Shown here: positions 32,720-43,000 of the stretch, one piece after another
How the letters are laid out: each line of letters opens with the position of its first letter
Position numbering within the stretch: the first letter of the stretch is position 1
NCBI GenBank assembly: GCA_013339765.2
Contig: CM023457.1
Location: 30,707,911 to 30,771,910 of the forward strand
DNA length: 64,000 nt
Source: Haemaphysalis longicornis
Lineage: Eukaryota > Arthropoda > Arachnida > Ixodida > Ixodidae
Reading direction: 5' to 3'
The notes under the pieces: generated by a model
Told to the model about the DNA's origin: nothing
The model's input: the letters and a program-made list of their open reading frames with translations, nothing else
Database searches by the model: none
Program-made: the position numbers and the translations under genes

Positions 32720-33130
32720 TGCAGTCAGATGAACTGGCGGCGTAAACTAACGCGTGTACCAGAGGAACCAGCAGCTTACCGGATCGGGCGCCGTGCTTCA
32801 GAGCGCGGCCCCGGTTTTCGGCGGCGGAGTGGTGTCGGCTCTAGCTGCCTGCCAGGCCGCGGCCCTGGACTGTGCGGCCGCTCTCGTTCGTCTCACGCCA
32901 TGTCAGCGGCGGTCGGGGCGAGACGCCATCTTGGAAGCAGCGGCATCGACTGCGGCCGCCTGCGCGCGCACGCCATTGGACGGCTCGCCGGTCACGTGAC
33001 CACACGTCCCGCCGTCCCCATTTGGGAGAGCGACGTTTCCCTCTCCGCTGCCCGCGGCGGCTTCCCCTTCGACCGCACTCCAAGCCGCGCGCATACGCCG
33101 TGCTTGTGCGCGTGTCTGAAGTGAAGTCTC
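32720..33130. promoter_or_regulatory. CpG-rich promoter-like island
   Basis: About 400 bases are strongly CpG-rich compared with the AT-rich surroundings. CGCCATCTTGG at 32924-32934 is a YY1-type site in the opposite orientation. CCATTGG at 32972-32978 contains a CCAAT box on the minus strand. GTCACGTGAC at 32991-33000 is a perfect palindromic E-box of the CLEAR/USF type. The clustering within 80 bases suggests a real promoter, but no gene body could be tied to it. Confidence 0.5.
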
Positions 33131-33445
33131 CCTAATACACGCAAACCACGGAGGGTGGCTCTTTCGCGCCCAATGAAAAAAATGCGCAATAAAATAACGA
33201 CGCCTTTTGGGACTTGGAGTGCGTGGGTCGATTCTTTGACTGTGTCGTTGATGAGCTCATTTGTGATAACAGCCACGTTGAATACGCGGCCAAGGCCAAT
33301 GCGTACGTTGACCTACTGAGCACATATCTGGCTTAGCGTATACTGTTGTGGTGGTTGCCTCCCTGATGGAAGCTATAAAGGGGAAGTGTGCTCGTGTGGT
33401 CTTTCTGCGGATGTTAATAATGATGATTTCCTTTGATTTATTGTA

Positions 33446-33652
33446 GGGTTTAACGCGCCGACGCAACGTAAGCGATGAGGCGCGCCGTAGTGGAGGGCTC
33501 CGGATTAATTTTGACCACCTGGGGATCTTTAACGTGCACCGAAATCTCGTACACGCGGGCATTTTTGCTTTTCGCCCCCATCAGAAAAGCGGCGCCGTGG
33601 CCGGGTATCGAACCCTCGCCCTCGTGCCCAGCAGCACAACGCCTTAGGGGTG
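33446..33652 (-). mobile_element. tRNA-derived SINE, Ruka-like
   Basis: On the minus strand it reads AAGGCGTTGTGCTGCTGGGC, a GGGTTCGATACCC-type box B, then AAAGATCCCCAGGTGGTCAA and GGCGCGTTAAACCC. It is the most complete of the three copies in the window. Confidence 0.82.
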
Positions 33653-34049
33653 TTAATAATGGCCTCCACGAGGTTTAAATGATTCCGCAGCCTTCGAGTA
33701 CAGCAACCTAAATTCTGGAAAATCTAACACGAACTTGCTAGATTTAAGCTCGATGTGAATTGCCTTGTTCTACAGGGGATCTCGCATGGACGTCTGGATT
33801 CTGCGCGTTGGAGCTATGCATGGACAGACATGGATGCTAACATCGAGATCAAGACGTGTGTTTGAAAATGGAGGTTTTAAGTGATGGGCGTGAACAGGAA
33901 GATAGCGAGTTGGTTGCACGCAAGTGGTTGTGCTGGATCAGATTCCTTTTGAGGCCACGGGGCACTTGAAAGAAATGTTTTTTAGAACCGGAAGACTCTG
34001 CAGGAAGACAGACTAGGCGGAAATTGTGCACCAGAATGAATTGGACGAC

Positions 34050-34660
34050 ATAAATAATGAGACATTCCGCCTGTAAGAAGCGTCGGGAAGGACTAATTTC
34101 GACAGTCCGTCGATTGACACGCCACAAAATCTCCTGCGCCGGGAGGTCCCCCCTTTTGTTTAATCTTGCCATGAAAGGTCTTCCCCCTTTATTAAAAGAA
34201 ATACCTCACATTCGACATGCAATCTACGCGGATGACATCGCCTTATAGATACCTACAGGATCCATGGGGGAACAAGATGGCTTCAAGTAGCTATAAACAA
34301 AGTACAGAACATACCTCCCGACACGAGGCCTCGAATGCGCGCCGGACAAATCAGCGCTTTTAGCACTTCGTGCTGGTACGGCGAAACAAAGGAAGTCCAC
34401 CGTCCCAGACCCTGTTCTACTCATAAATGGCCAGTCCGTTACAACTGTGCCACATATGCGAATCTCGGGGCTTGTTGTCCCCCAAAACGGCTCCAGAATC
34501 AACACAATTGTCCCTCTCCAAAATGCTGTTGACCAGCTCATGCACGTTATTCAGAGCGTCGCGCACCGTCGCTACGCCCCAAAGGGTCGGAGGATCTTAG
34601 AATTATACAAGCCATACTGGTTAGTAGAATCGCGTATGGAACGCCGTACCTGGCATTTAA
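34050..34660 (+). mobile_element. Non-LTR retrotransposon RT fragment
   Basis: The plus strand reads SPLLFNLAMKGLPPLLKEI then RHAIYADDIAL. This is reverse transcriptase motifs B to C with the catalytic YADD intact, followed by a stop and then GLECAPDKSALLALRAG and ISGLVVPQNG. The reading ends at VESRMERRTW, where a TTAA-type MITE interrupts it. Single stops and frameshifts make it inactive. Sequence style fits the I/Jockey superclade. Confidence 0.75.
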
Positions 34661-35138
34661 AGGAGCACTGACACCAATTTTCGGCGTTTATATTGTTGCA
34701 CAGTTCGCTTCCTTCACTAAACAGAATACCCTGGCTGAAATATGAGCGGCCTGCGACGCGAAAAACATATTTCAATTGGATCTCATTTATCGCACCGACG
34801 GAGCAGCACTCAGCAAATGGACATCAGCGTGACATCACCCCGTGAAGACAAAAGAAGTGACGCGACAGCGCTTGTCAAAAACTCGTGGCGTCACTTCACG
34901 CGCGCGGCCCCACGAGCGGCGAGTGGGCGCCGCTGACGTCCGCACAAAGCGGCGAGGTCAGGCCGGGATTCTGACATATGCGCCGTTCGGGATGAAAGCG
35001 CGGGAATTTGAAACAAACGATTTTCAGGCCGTTCAATGTAATTAACTATCGCGCGCTGAAGTATTTGAAGTGCTGTTTCAGGTTCGCCGATAAAAGCAAT
35101 AAAAGTGTAACAAAATTTTCGTGTCAGTGCTCTTTTAA
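34657..35138. mobile_element. TTAA-flanked MITE, Kolobok/T2-like
   Basis: TTAA (34657-34660 and 35135-35138) flanks a 474-bp element with ends AGGAGCACTGACAC and GTGTCAGTGCTCTT. TTAA target duplications with AGGA-type ends are shared by Kolobok/T2 MITEs; piggyBac also uses TTAA. It has no coding capacity and sits inside a LINE RT fragment. Confidence 0.75.
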
Positions 35139-35479
35139 AACGAACGAGAAAGCAAGATTGAGCATAATGAAATGAAAATTAACTGAGTAAATGAATAAAA
35201 AGCCAAGATTGAGACCAGCTGTGCGCGGAATTAACAGCAAGGGTTGGAAATAAAAGCAGGGCATACATACAGCTTGGATCCCATGTGTGCAGCGAAGCTC
35301 GTGAGAACGGCCAGGGGACGAACGAAGAGCGATATTCCCGTAGCCTGTAAGGTTTGCTTTTGTGTTCGTTTTCATTGTAAACTTGTTTCTCTTTACTCCC
35401 AAGGTTCAGTCGTTTTCAGAGGTCTTTATTTGAACTCGCTTTAGGGAGTACGCGCACACAAACACCAAATGAAAAGGTG

Positions 35480-35501
35480 AGGGGGGGGGGGGGGGGGGGG
35501 T
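35480..35501. repeat. Poly-G run
   Basis: A run of about twenty G residues; a second C-run/A-run pair lies at 35760-35793. Confidence 0.9.
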
Positions 35502-35958
35502 GGCGTGATACTTTCAGGCTCTAATTTTTTTTCCACGCGGTTTTGCGTTTCTACGGCAAAACACAAAACGAAAATGAAACAATTTTAAATGCAGATCATT
35601 TTGCTTTCGTTTTCGTGGGCACGTAAAGCATGCATGAGAGAAGAGTCATGGCCGTGCAAGCAGGGACGTAGCAGGGGCGTAGCGCTCCCAGGCAGCGAGC
35701 GCTTAAAAGCGAGTGCAAGTGCTCCTTTTAGCAAAAACCTCTCCCTTTTACAACCCATCACCCCCCCCCCCCCCCAAAAAAAAAAAAAAAAAAGGCCACG
35801 GCTCTGCGTACGTGCTAGTCATCAACCGTAGCGTAAGCCTCTGCAGTAATAATTTATAATTACAATAAGCGCTCGACGTTCGTGTAATCACGTGATTTTT
35901 TTTTCGCTTTCTTCGCAGCCAGCCAAAGTCGGCGTGACCAGCTAGCTGCAGTTGCTAG

Positions 35959-35987
35959 CTGACACCTAGCTAGCTGCTAGGTGTCAG
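35959..35987. repeat. Perfect 12-bp hairpin
   Basis: CTGACACCTAGC and GCTAGGTGTCAG are exact inverted copies around a TAGCT loop. They abut a reverse-transcriptase fragment. Confidence 0.85.
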
Positions 35988-36150
35988 GAAACTTTATTCG
36001 CTTCGTTCACGGCTTTCTCACAGACCGGTACATGCAAGTACGGTTGGGGAGTGTGCCAAGCGAAAAAAGAAGCGTGTTGAGGGGGGTTCCCCAGGGTAGT
36101 GTTCTGACCCCTATTCTTAGCGGAATCCTAGTAGCAACTTTATTAAACAA
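35980..36150 (+). mobile_element. Short RT fragment of a non-LTR retrotransposon
   Basis: The plus strand reads NFIRFVHGFLTDRYMQVRLG then VLRGVPQGSVLTPIL. FLTDR and GVPQGSVL are the typical palm segment and motif B of CR1/Jockey-like reverse transcriptase. It is truncated on both sides. Confidence 0.75.
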
Positions 36151-36199
36151 CAAACAAAGTAATTGGTGCTGTAGTGGTGGACGGTGCAGTCAGGATGCT

Positions 36200-38480
36200 G
36201 GTCGCGCGCGTTCCAGGTAGGCCACAGTGTCCTCGACCTACAATGAACAGGGGCAAATATATCCCAAATAACCACAAGATGTCCTCAAGACGTCCCAACA
36301 ACAGATGAACGTCCAGTGTACGTCCAGAGGACGTCAAATTTTCGGTACGCACACTCGCGAATGCTTGACGGAGGAAGCCCGGCGGGGGGAGCTCCGTACG
36401 ATGTCAGCGCTGGGATTTTACCTGGTAAAAGTTAAACACCTAATTTAATAATGATGCTGCGGATTACGCAAGCCTAGCTAAACTAAATAACAACACTGTA
36501 CTCCAACCATGAACGGAAGTCTGGAAAGCTCCAAGATCGGGTTCATATTTCTTTTACCCAGCTTGGGGAAGTTTTATTTCTCGTAAACTCACTCGGTTTA
36601 AAAACCAAATATGTAATTAGAACAATGAAATAAATAAAATTGGAAAATCGACACGCTCAATGAAACGTACAATGAGCGAATGAATTACACCACAATGAAA
36701 GGTATCAGTCACAGCAAATTAAGCCCGCACTGTGCAAGTTTGCGCATGCGTAAACCAGAGTGGGCCGAGTGCCTGACCGGTGAGTTAGCCTCCGAGTAGC
36801 CGTAAACTAACGCAGAACGTGCCATGAAAAGCGTGCACGCTCTTGGCCTTTAAAATAAGGGAGCGCAGGGCATGCTTACATTTTCGGCGCGCGCCTTGCG
36901 TGGATTAATCGATTAACCTTTGCGACCGGCTCCTGCGCGCAAAATAACCGGGAAGTTGCCGTAGAGCAGAATGCATATGTCACGTTTTCACCTTTTCCTG
37001 GCAAATATCCACCGTATCCGCAGATTAGACCGCCACAATTAGAACGAGCGCGAAATGTCGGACGGGAGGGGGAGGGCGCGTTCGAGCGCGCGACATTCAA
37101 ACATGGCGTGTGCCCGATGCTGGGCATTTGAATTACGAGCCGCCGTGCACATCTTTCAAAGAACAAAAAGTCTAGTTCATTAAACACTTTATACATAAAC
37201 TTCACAAATGTAAATTTATTGCCTTCTTCGTTGACGCTCGATACATGGCGGCGGGTGACACGACCGGTCTGTAACCCCAACGAATAAATAACAATAGAAT
37301 AGTAGTACTAATAATAATAAAACAAGTTCCGCTGAAAAGGCCATTTGTGCAGGCGTTTGCCTTTGCGTATACGCGTGAATACAGTTCATAACGTGAAATT
37401 ATATGTTTACCGGTTGCAGGAAAGGTACTGTCCCTGAAGTGGCGAAAACCAGTACAGAATCCGCAGCGCTCGAAAAAAGCATTTTTTATGTATCACTTTT
37501 TCCTTAGTTTGCACAGTTTTTCCTCCGAAAAGTTAATTGTATTTGAACAGTACCAGGTACGTATAAAAACCGCACAGGCCCGAATCCGACGAAAGAAAAA
37601 ATAAAAAAAAATAACGGTTTCTCTTAATATTTTTGGTTTTTTTTTTCACCATGAACGGTATTGCAGTGATAGCAAATTCTTGAGAGGGACATCCCAGCAT
37701 GTAGAGCAGGATAATTTCTTTTGCAGCATAAAGCTGAATGTTTAAACCATCCAATAGGAGAATCAAATTTGGATTTTGCGTTTCGGTAGTTGTTTAATTA
37801 GCTTTTTTTAAAACTGGTTAGCAGGAGTACTTCTAGCCTAGAAGATAGAATCGATGTGAACTTGTATGCGATTGCAAAAAAAAAAAAAAAAAACAAAAAA
37901 AACTGGTTCTCACATTTCATTGTTCCCAACTGCTGGTATCTATTTATACCTTGCTGGTAATTTCTCATTGATTAGTTTTTTGCTATTGTTCTCAAGAACC
38001 ATCAAGGGATATTTTTAATTATCTCGGACACTAAATACCTTACATCAAAACTAATTGGATATTTGAAATTGGCTAAGAAAACTGAACAAGCCCATTAAGT
38101 TTCATCAAGATTCGTTGGAAAGCAAAGAACAAGTTTCTAAGGCCAGTGTGCCCCCTCAAGTCAGAGGAACTTGTAACTGTAACACTGTAACATTTTTACA
38201 CACTAACTATAACGGAAAATACCATTACAACTACTTTGTTTTTTATAAAACTTATCCCACAGCAACAATCGTTAAAGGACGACATACAGATTGCGCTTTC
38301 CATTTTCTTGGACCATCTTCTTTGCAATATCCTCTCCCCCCTAGCACATTTCTACAACACGGCTCTTTAGGAGAGGACGTTTATTATTTTCCCAGCAGAA
38401 GACCGAGGACGGAGGTCGGCACTTAGGGCAATTTCTCAACTTCTCTTTTGTCTTGAGCCGACAAGGAAGAAGAAAAAGAA
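36200..38480. other. No recognised gene
   Basis: 36210-36350 contains repeated GACGTCC/GGACGTC steps of an unclassified repeat. The rest is AT-rich with short ORFs, homopolymers and no visible exon. The missing last HINT3 exon could lie here or between 39110 and 39900, but I could not place it. Confidence 0.35.
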
Positions 38481-38487
38481 CAAGTAC

Positions 38488-39108
38488 CCCGGCTACACTA
38501 GGGTCCGAATGTCATTTGAACCAAATGTCATTTGACTCAAATGGGGTACTTCGAATGCCATTCAGAATCCGCTGTGCTACACTACAATTTTGAAGGCATT
38601 TGAAAGCTTTCACAATTGCTCGCCGTGCTGTAGTGGCACTGTTGTCGCCCCGTTATGTTTTCTACAATAATACAACAATCTAATTTAGGAGCAGTCTAAG
38701 GCAGTAAAATGACATCAAATTAGAAGAGACACCAGTTTTGACTCTAATGTGGTGGCTGTTTGCGTAGTTTTTATTTTTTTTGCAACTGACCCACTGGTCT
38801 TGAGAGTATGAAAATTAAATATGTTGATTTCATATTTTAAGTAAATGAACAGTGAACAAAGTTCCACAAACAAAAATATTTTGTTTGCTTTACGTACGGA
38901 ATGAAGTATATTTTTTATTGCGATCGAAGACGCTGCGTCGAGAGTGCTAGAAAATGCATTTGAATCCCAAATGTCCCTCTCGGTGCTCATTTGGCTCGAA
39001 TGCCATTGAGCTGAATGGCATTTCAAAACCTAGTGCAGCAGCACAACTTGGTATTTGAGTCAAATGACATTTGGTTCAAATGACATTCGGACGCTAGTGT
39101 AGCACGGG
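38488..39108. mobile_element. Long-TIR MITE, CCCGGCTACACTAG ends
   Basis: The left end CCCGGCTACACTAG and the inverted right end at 39094-39108 begin inverted repeats of about 55 bases. Both arms contain the self-complementary motif CATTTGAACCAAATG. No ORF of note; no clear target duplication, so the superfamily is not assigned. Confidence 0.8.
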
Positions 39109-39302
39109 TCTATAACTCACGGATGCCAACTTTGAGAAACAACAAATCTTAAGTTACAATGATTTTTGCAAATAAATTTCCCCACACCAAGGGTGCATCA
39201 ACAAAAAAGTTGATGCAACAAAATGAGGTGTACACAACGATTGTTGGTGCTGGGCTTGAGTGTGCCCCCTTTTATGTTCCCTTATTCTACGGTTTTACCA
39301 TG

Positions 39303-39502
39303 AGCAATTTTGAGTATGACCGCATGTCTTCGTGTGTTTCTGTCAAATAAACCCCGTCACTTGGTTTGTGATGTAACTGTAACAAGTTACGCTTGGAAAC
39401 TCAGCAATTTTGAGTACGGCCGCATGTTTTCGTGTGTTTCTGTCAAATAAACTCCGTCACTTGGTTTGTGATGTAACTGTAACAAGTTACGCTTGGAAAC
39501 TC
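39303..39502. repeat. Tandem duplication, 100-bp period
   Basis: AGCAATTTTGAGTA occurs at 39303 and 39403, and the two 100-base units are nearly identical up to CGCTTGGAAACTCAG. GTAACTGTAAC-rich sequence follows to about 39570. Confidence 0.9.
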
Positions 39503-39928
39503 AGTAACTGTAACTGTAACAGAGTTACTTTTTTGGCTAAAGTAACCGTAACTGTAACACCGTTACTTTTTACTGGTAGCGTGCCCATGACTGGTCTGAA
39601 CTGGATTAGCTGCCATTACTAGGCATCATTCCCAGGATCAATAGAGTCAAACTAAAAGTGTGTGCATGCATGCGTCTTCCTTAGGGATGATTGCCATCAA
39701 TGCTCGAGAGGAAATACAACTGTCTCCCACCTCTCACCTGAATTATGTGTCACCTCTACATCGTGAGCTAAAAAGTTTCTCTGGCCATCCACCTACACAG
39801 AGCGGAATGGCTCACGATGCTTTCTTGCGTATTTATGGCAGTTATTATCTGACTGGCTTGCTTCTGTGACCACGGCAAGGGAGATATTCCCCAGGCCTTT
39901 CTCGTCTAAGGGGTGTCGACCCTCTCAC

Positions 39929-40055
39929 CGTGCTGAACCAAGCCGAGCCAGGCCTGAAGATGATCCGACCCAAGGTGGACATCTCCGCTGTGGGCGCAAT
40001 CACGTGCAGGTGCAGGTGCGAGATGCTCGTGAACGGAGGCCAGTGGAAGCCCATC
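39929..40055 (-). CDS. HINT3: HINT3 exon 4, histidine triad
   Basis: The acceptor is GCCGCCGCAG and the donor is GTGAGA. It encodes MGFHWPPFTSISHLHLHVIA and continues to GSAWFST. The histidine triad is intact. The open frames on the opposite strand here are shadows of this exon. Confidence 0.92.
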
Positions 40056-43000
40056 CTGCGGCGGCCAGGCGACGACACACACGTGCTTATGTCACGTGAC
40101 TTCCTGCTAAATTTCTACTAGGTCGCCGTCTTGAAAAATACGTGTCTGGGACTTAAAACTGCTTCTGTCGCCACGGCAAGCATGCAACTGAGGACAACTA
40201 TCATGAAGCTGATTTGAGGATGACATCCTTTAGGAGAGGTTGGAGGATTGTTTCATACAGGCATACACGCATTACAACCCAAAACATTTTTCTAGTAATG
40301 CTATTGTCACTTATCTATGTTGCACGTATATTTATGAACAGATTTGTGTGGGATGCTGCTTTCATCAATTTTAGCCTCGTGGCTGAAGTTCCAATAAACA
40401 GAATGGTGCGATAGAATTGACGAAGAAATTGGGGGGGGGTGGGGACACACTTTATGGTACACTTTTTTTTATCTGTATACGCCCACAACTCCAACGATTT
40501 GGCCTCAAATTTCTGACCTCCTTTTCTCTCGAAATACTAGCATCGCTTAGCTGTCCACCTAGCCCCAAGTATGATGAAGTGATTAAAAATGTAGATCTAA
40601 CCTCATAAAACTTACGGGTGTGATGCAATGAACGTGGCTGGTATGCACTAATTTGTAAAACCAAAACGAGAGCATTTGCAGCTGTGAAATGATGCCTTAT
40701 CAACTTGCGCTGATTAGTGACTAAAGCGAGACACCTCTGTTCCCGCACATTTCTTTCCAAACTAGCACAGGCTAATTTTCCTCTGCTTTCAGAGCATCAC
40801 ACACCTTGAAGAATCCACGCTTCCCCCACGCTGTTCCAGCACTTGCTTGCCGATCTCGACTAGGCGATTCACTGAAAGAGAGCAGAGAGCAAAACTTTGT
40901 AAAACTGTTTCGCGGAAAGAACTAAACGTAGAAAAGGCTCCAATCCAGTCTGTGAGGGTGGTTGTGGAGCTGTAAACAACACCCACAACGATTGCCCATG
41001 CGGCGTCACTTGAATTCACACACATGGCTCTACAAAGAGTGAAACCAGAGACTCTGCCAGCCGTTACTGGGATTCACCGGGCGGAGTCCCGAACGCAGCA
41101 GTGGTCGGAAGAAAGAAAAATGAAAAGTAGAGTCTTTCGAGGAGTGAGGAGGAGGAGGGTGGCACGCTCGGCTATGGCGTCTTTTCTCTCATTGCCTTCC
41201 CCTCACTCTTGTTTCGTGTGTCGCCTACAAAAAGTGCCCTACCCCTCCCCAGACACTGAATCCAAACCACTGTCTGTCTCCCCGTCTACGCTTGTGGGCG
41301 TAGCTTAGTCGGCAAGATGGCGCGCTCTTGCTCCGCTTCCCTTTGGGCTTAGGTTCAATCTCTGGCAGTGCCAGTAGTTTGTTTGTGTAGCCTAGGTGTA
41401 GCCAGTAGTAGCCTGGGAGTTTTCTGCTAATGCGGGCACAAAAGTTTCCTTGGCTGGTTAGAGGTACACTTCTTCGCAATAAAACAAGCTATCTAAGAGT
41501 TCGAAGGGCTACGACTGCCACTCCTTGAAGTGAAGTGTCAACCTTTTCAAGTTTACAGGCATAAATAATCACAGCTATACTTTTAAGCATTTTGTGAAAA
41601 CAAACATAACAGAGAAGTCATGCAGCTTCAGGGCCACACTGCACAACAATGCATTGCAGTGAAGACTTCTGTTCAGGTGAAACCAGCGCTCTGTGCACAG
41701 ATAATCCTCTGCCATTGTCTGAACACAAGAGGTTTGTAGATGAGCGGGTGGCAATTTAAACTTAAGCAGGAACCAGCAACACAAACTCAACCGAATAACT
41801 TGGTCATTGTTCCAATATGCGAGTATGCACAGACAAATTTTCCCCTAGACATTCTTTGATGAAAAGATGATTCCGTGCTGAACCAAAGTGGACGAGGAGC
41901 CAGGCAGGGTAATACCCCTGTCACACGGCATATCTAATGTCATTCAAAGTGAATGACATTAGCTGTTAACGAGCTAAAGCTATGGCTGCTGAGATTATTT
42001 AGAGACCTTTGTTGCACTGATTCAGCTACCAGCGCGACTGATATGAGATGTGGTATCTAATCTTAACAAATCCGTGAGAACAGAAGAACCGAGCTTTTTT
42101 TTTTTTAAATCACAGAATGACTGCCCAGTTCAGCTACCAAAATGAAACATTAAAGAAACAAATCTCGATTTACACCTACAGTTAATGTCCACTGTGAAGG
42201 GGATCGGAAACAATTTGATGCAACCAATTATGTAATGTATAAAATGCACAGCATGTACAAAAAAATTATAAGGGGTCCAGAGAGCTCAACAGAATCAATA
42301 TTATTTCAAAACATTCAGTTTCAATATTCGTTCAGGTTCCACTGTATATGCGCAGTTCAAGAATGGGAACTGGTTCTGTGAGGATCTGGAAGCTCTAGTT
42401 TGAGGCAAACAAAAATATGATCAAAGTCTTTTCAAAACAACACAGCAAGCCAAAAGAATCAGCTGACAAGAAATGAGCAACACCAACGCATGCACGTCAT
42501 GTATAAAACAAGACACCAACTTGAGCGAACAAAATTAAGAAAAAAAAAATTAATTAGATGTTTTGCCTCATAGATGGGAGGCAAAATGTCTAAGGAATTT
42601 TTTTCCCTGCTGCTACATAAAGTCAGTACGCTTGTATTAATTTACATCGATGCACTGTAGCCTTGCCTTTAATTTACAGTGTACCAGAACACGACTAGCC
42701 AGCATGAAGGGTATTTTGCTGGCCACCTTTGCCGACCACACTTGCCGGTGGTACTTGTCACAGAGGTTAGATTAAGCAAAACTATACTACACCCATGCAG
42801 GATGCACTTGCGGTATAAGCCACCATTAGCCCTTTCAAAAGGTGCCCTTAAGAAAAGTGCTTGATGTGAGACTTCCGTGCAGCGAGCTCACGGTGTGTTC
42901 ACGTTTTTCAGGGGCATACAAACCCTCAAAACAAAAAAACAACAAAGTAACAGTGGTATATAGTAGTATGTGCACAAGATCCCTCATTGTGCAGGTCATC

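Noticed and set aside
39895..40123. Plus-strand open frame (VLNQAEPGLKMIRPKVDISA...) that looked like a terminal exon
   Set aside because: It is the exact shadow of HINT3 exon 4 on the minus strand, which has the histidine triad and matching splice phases.
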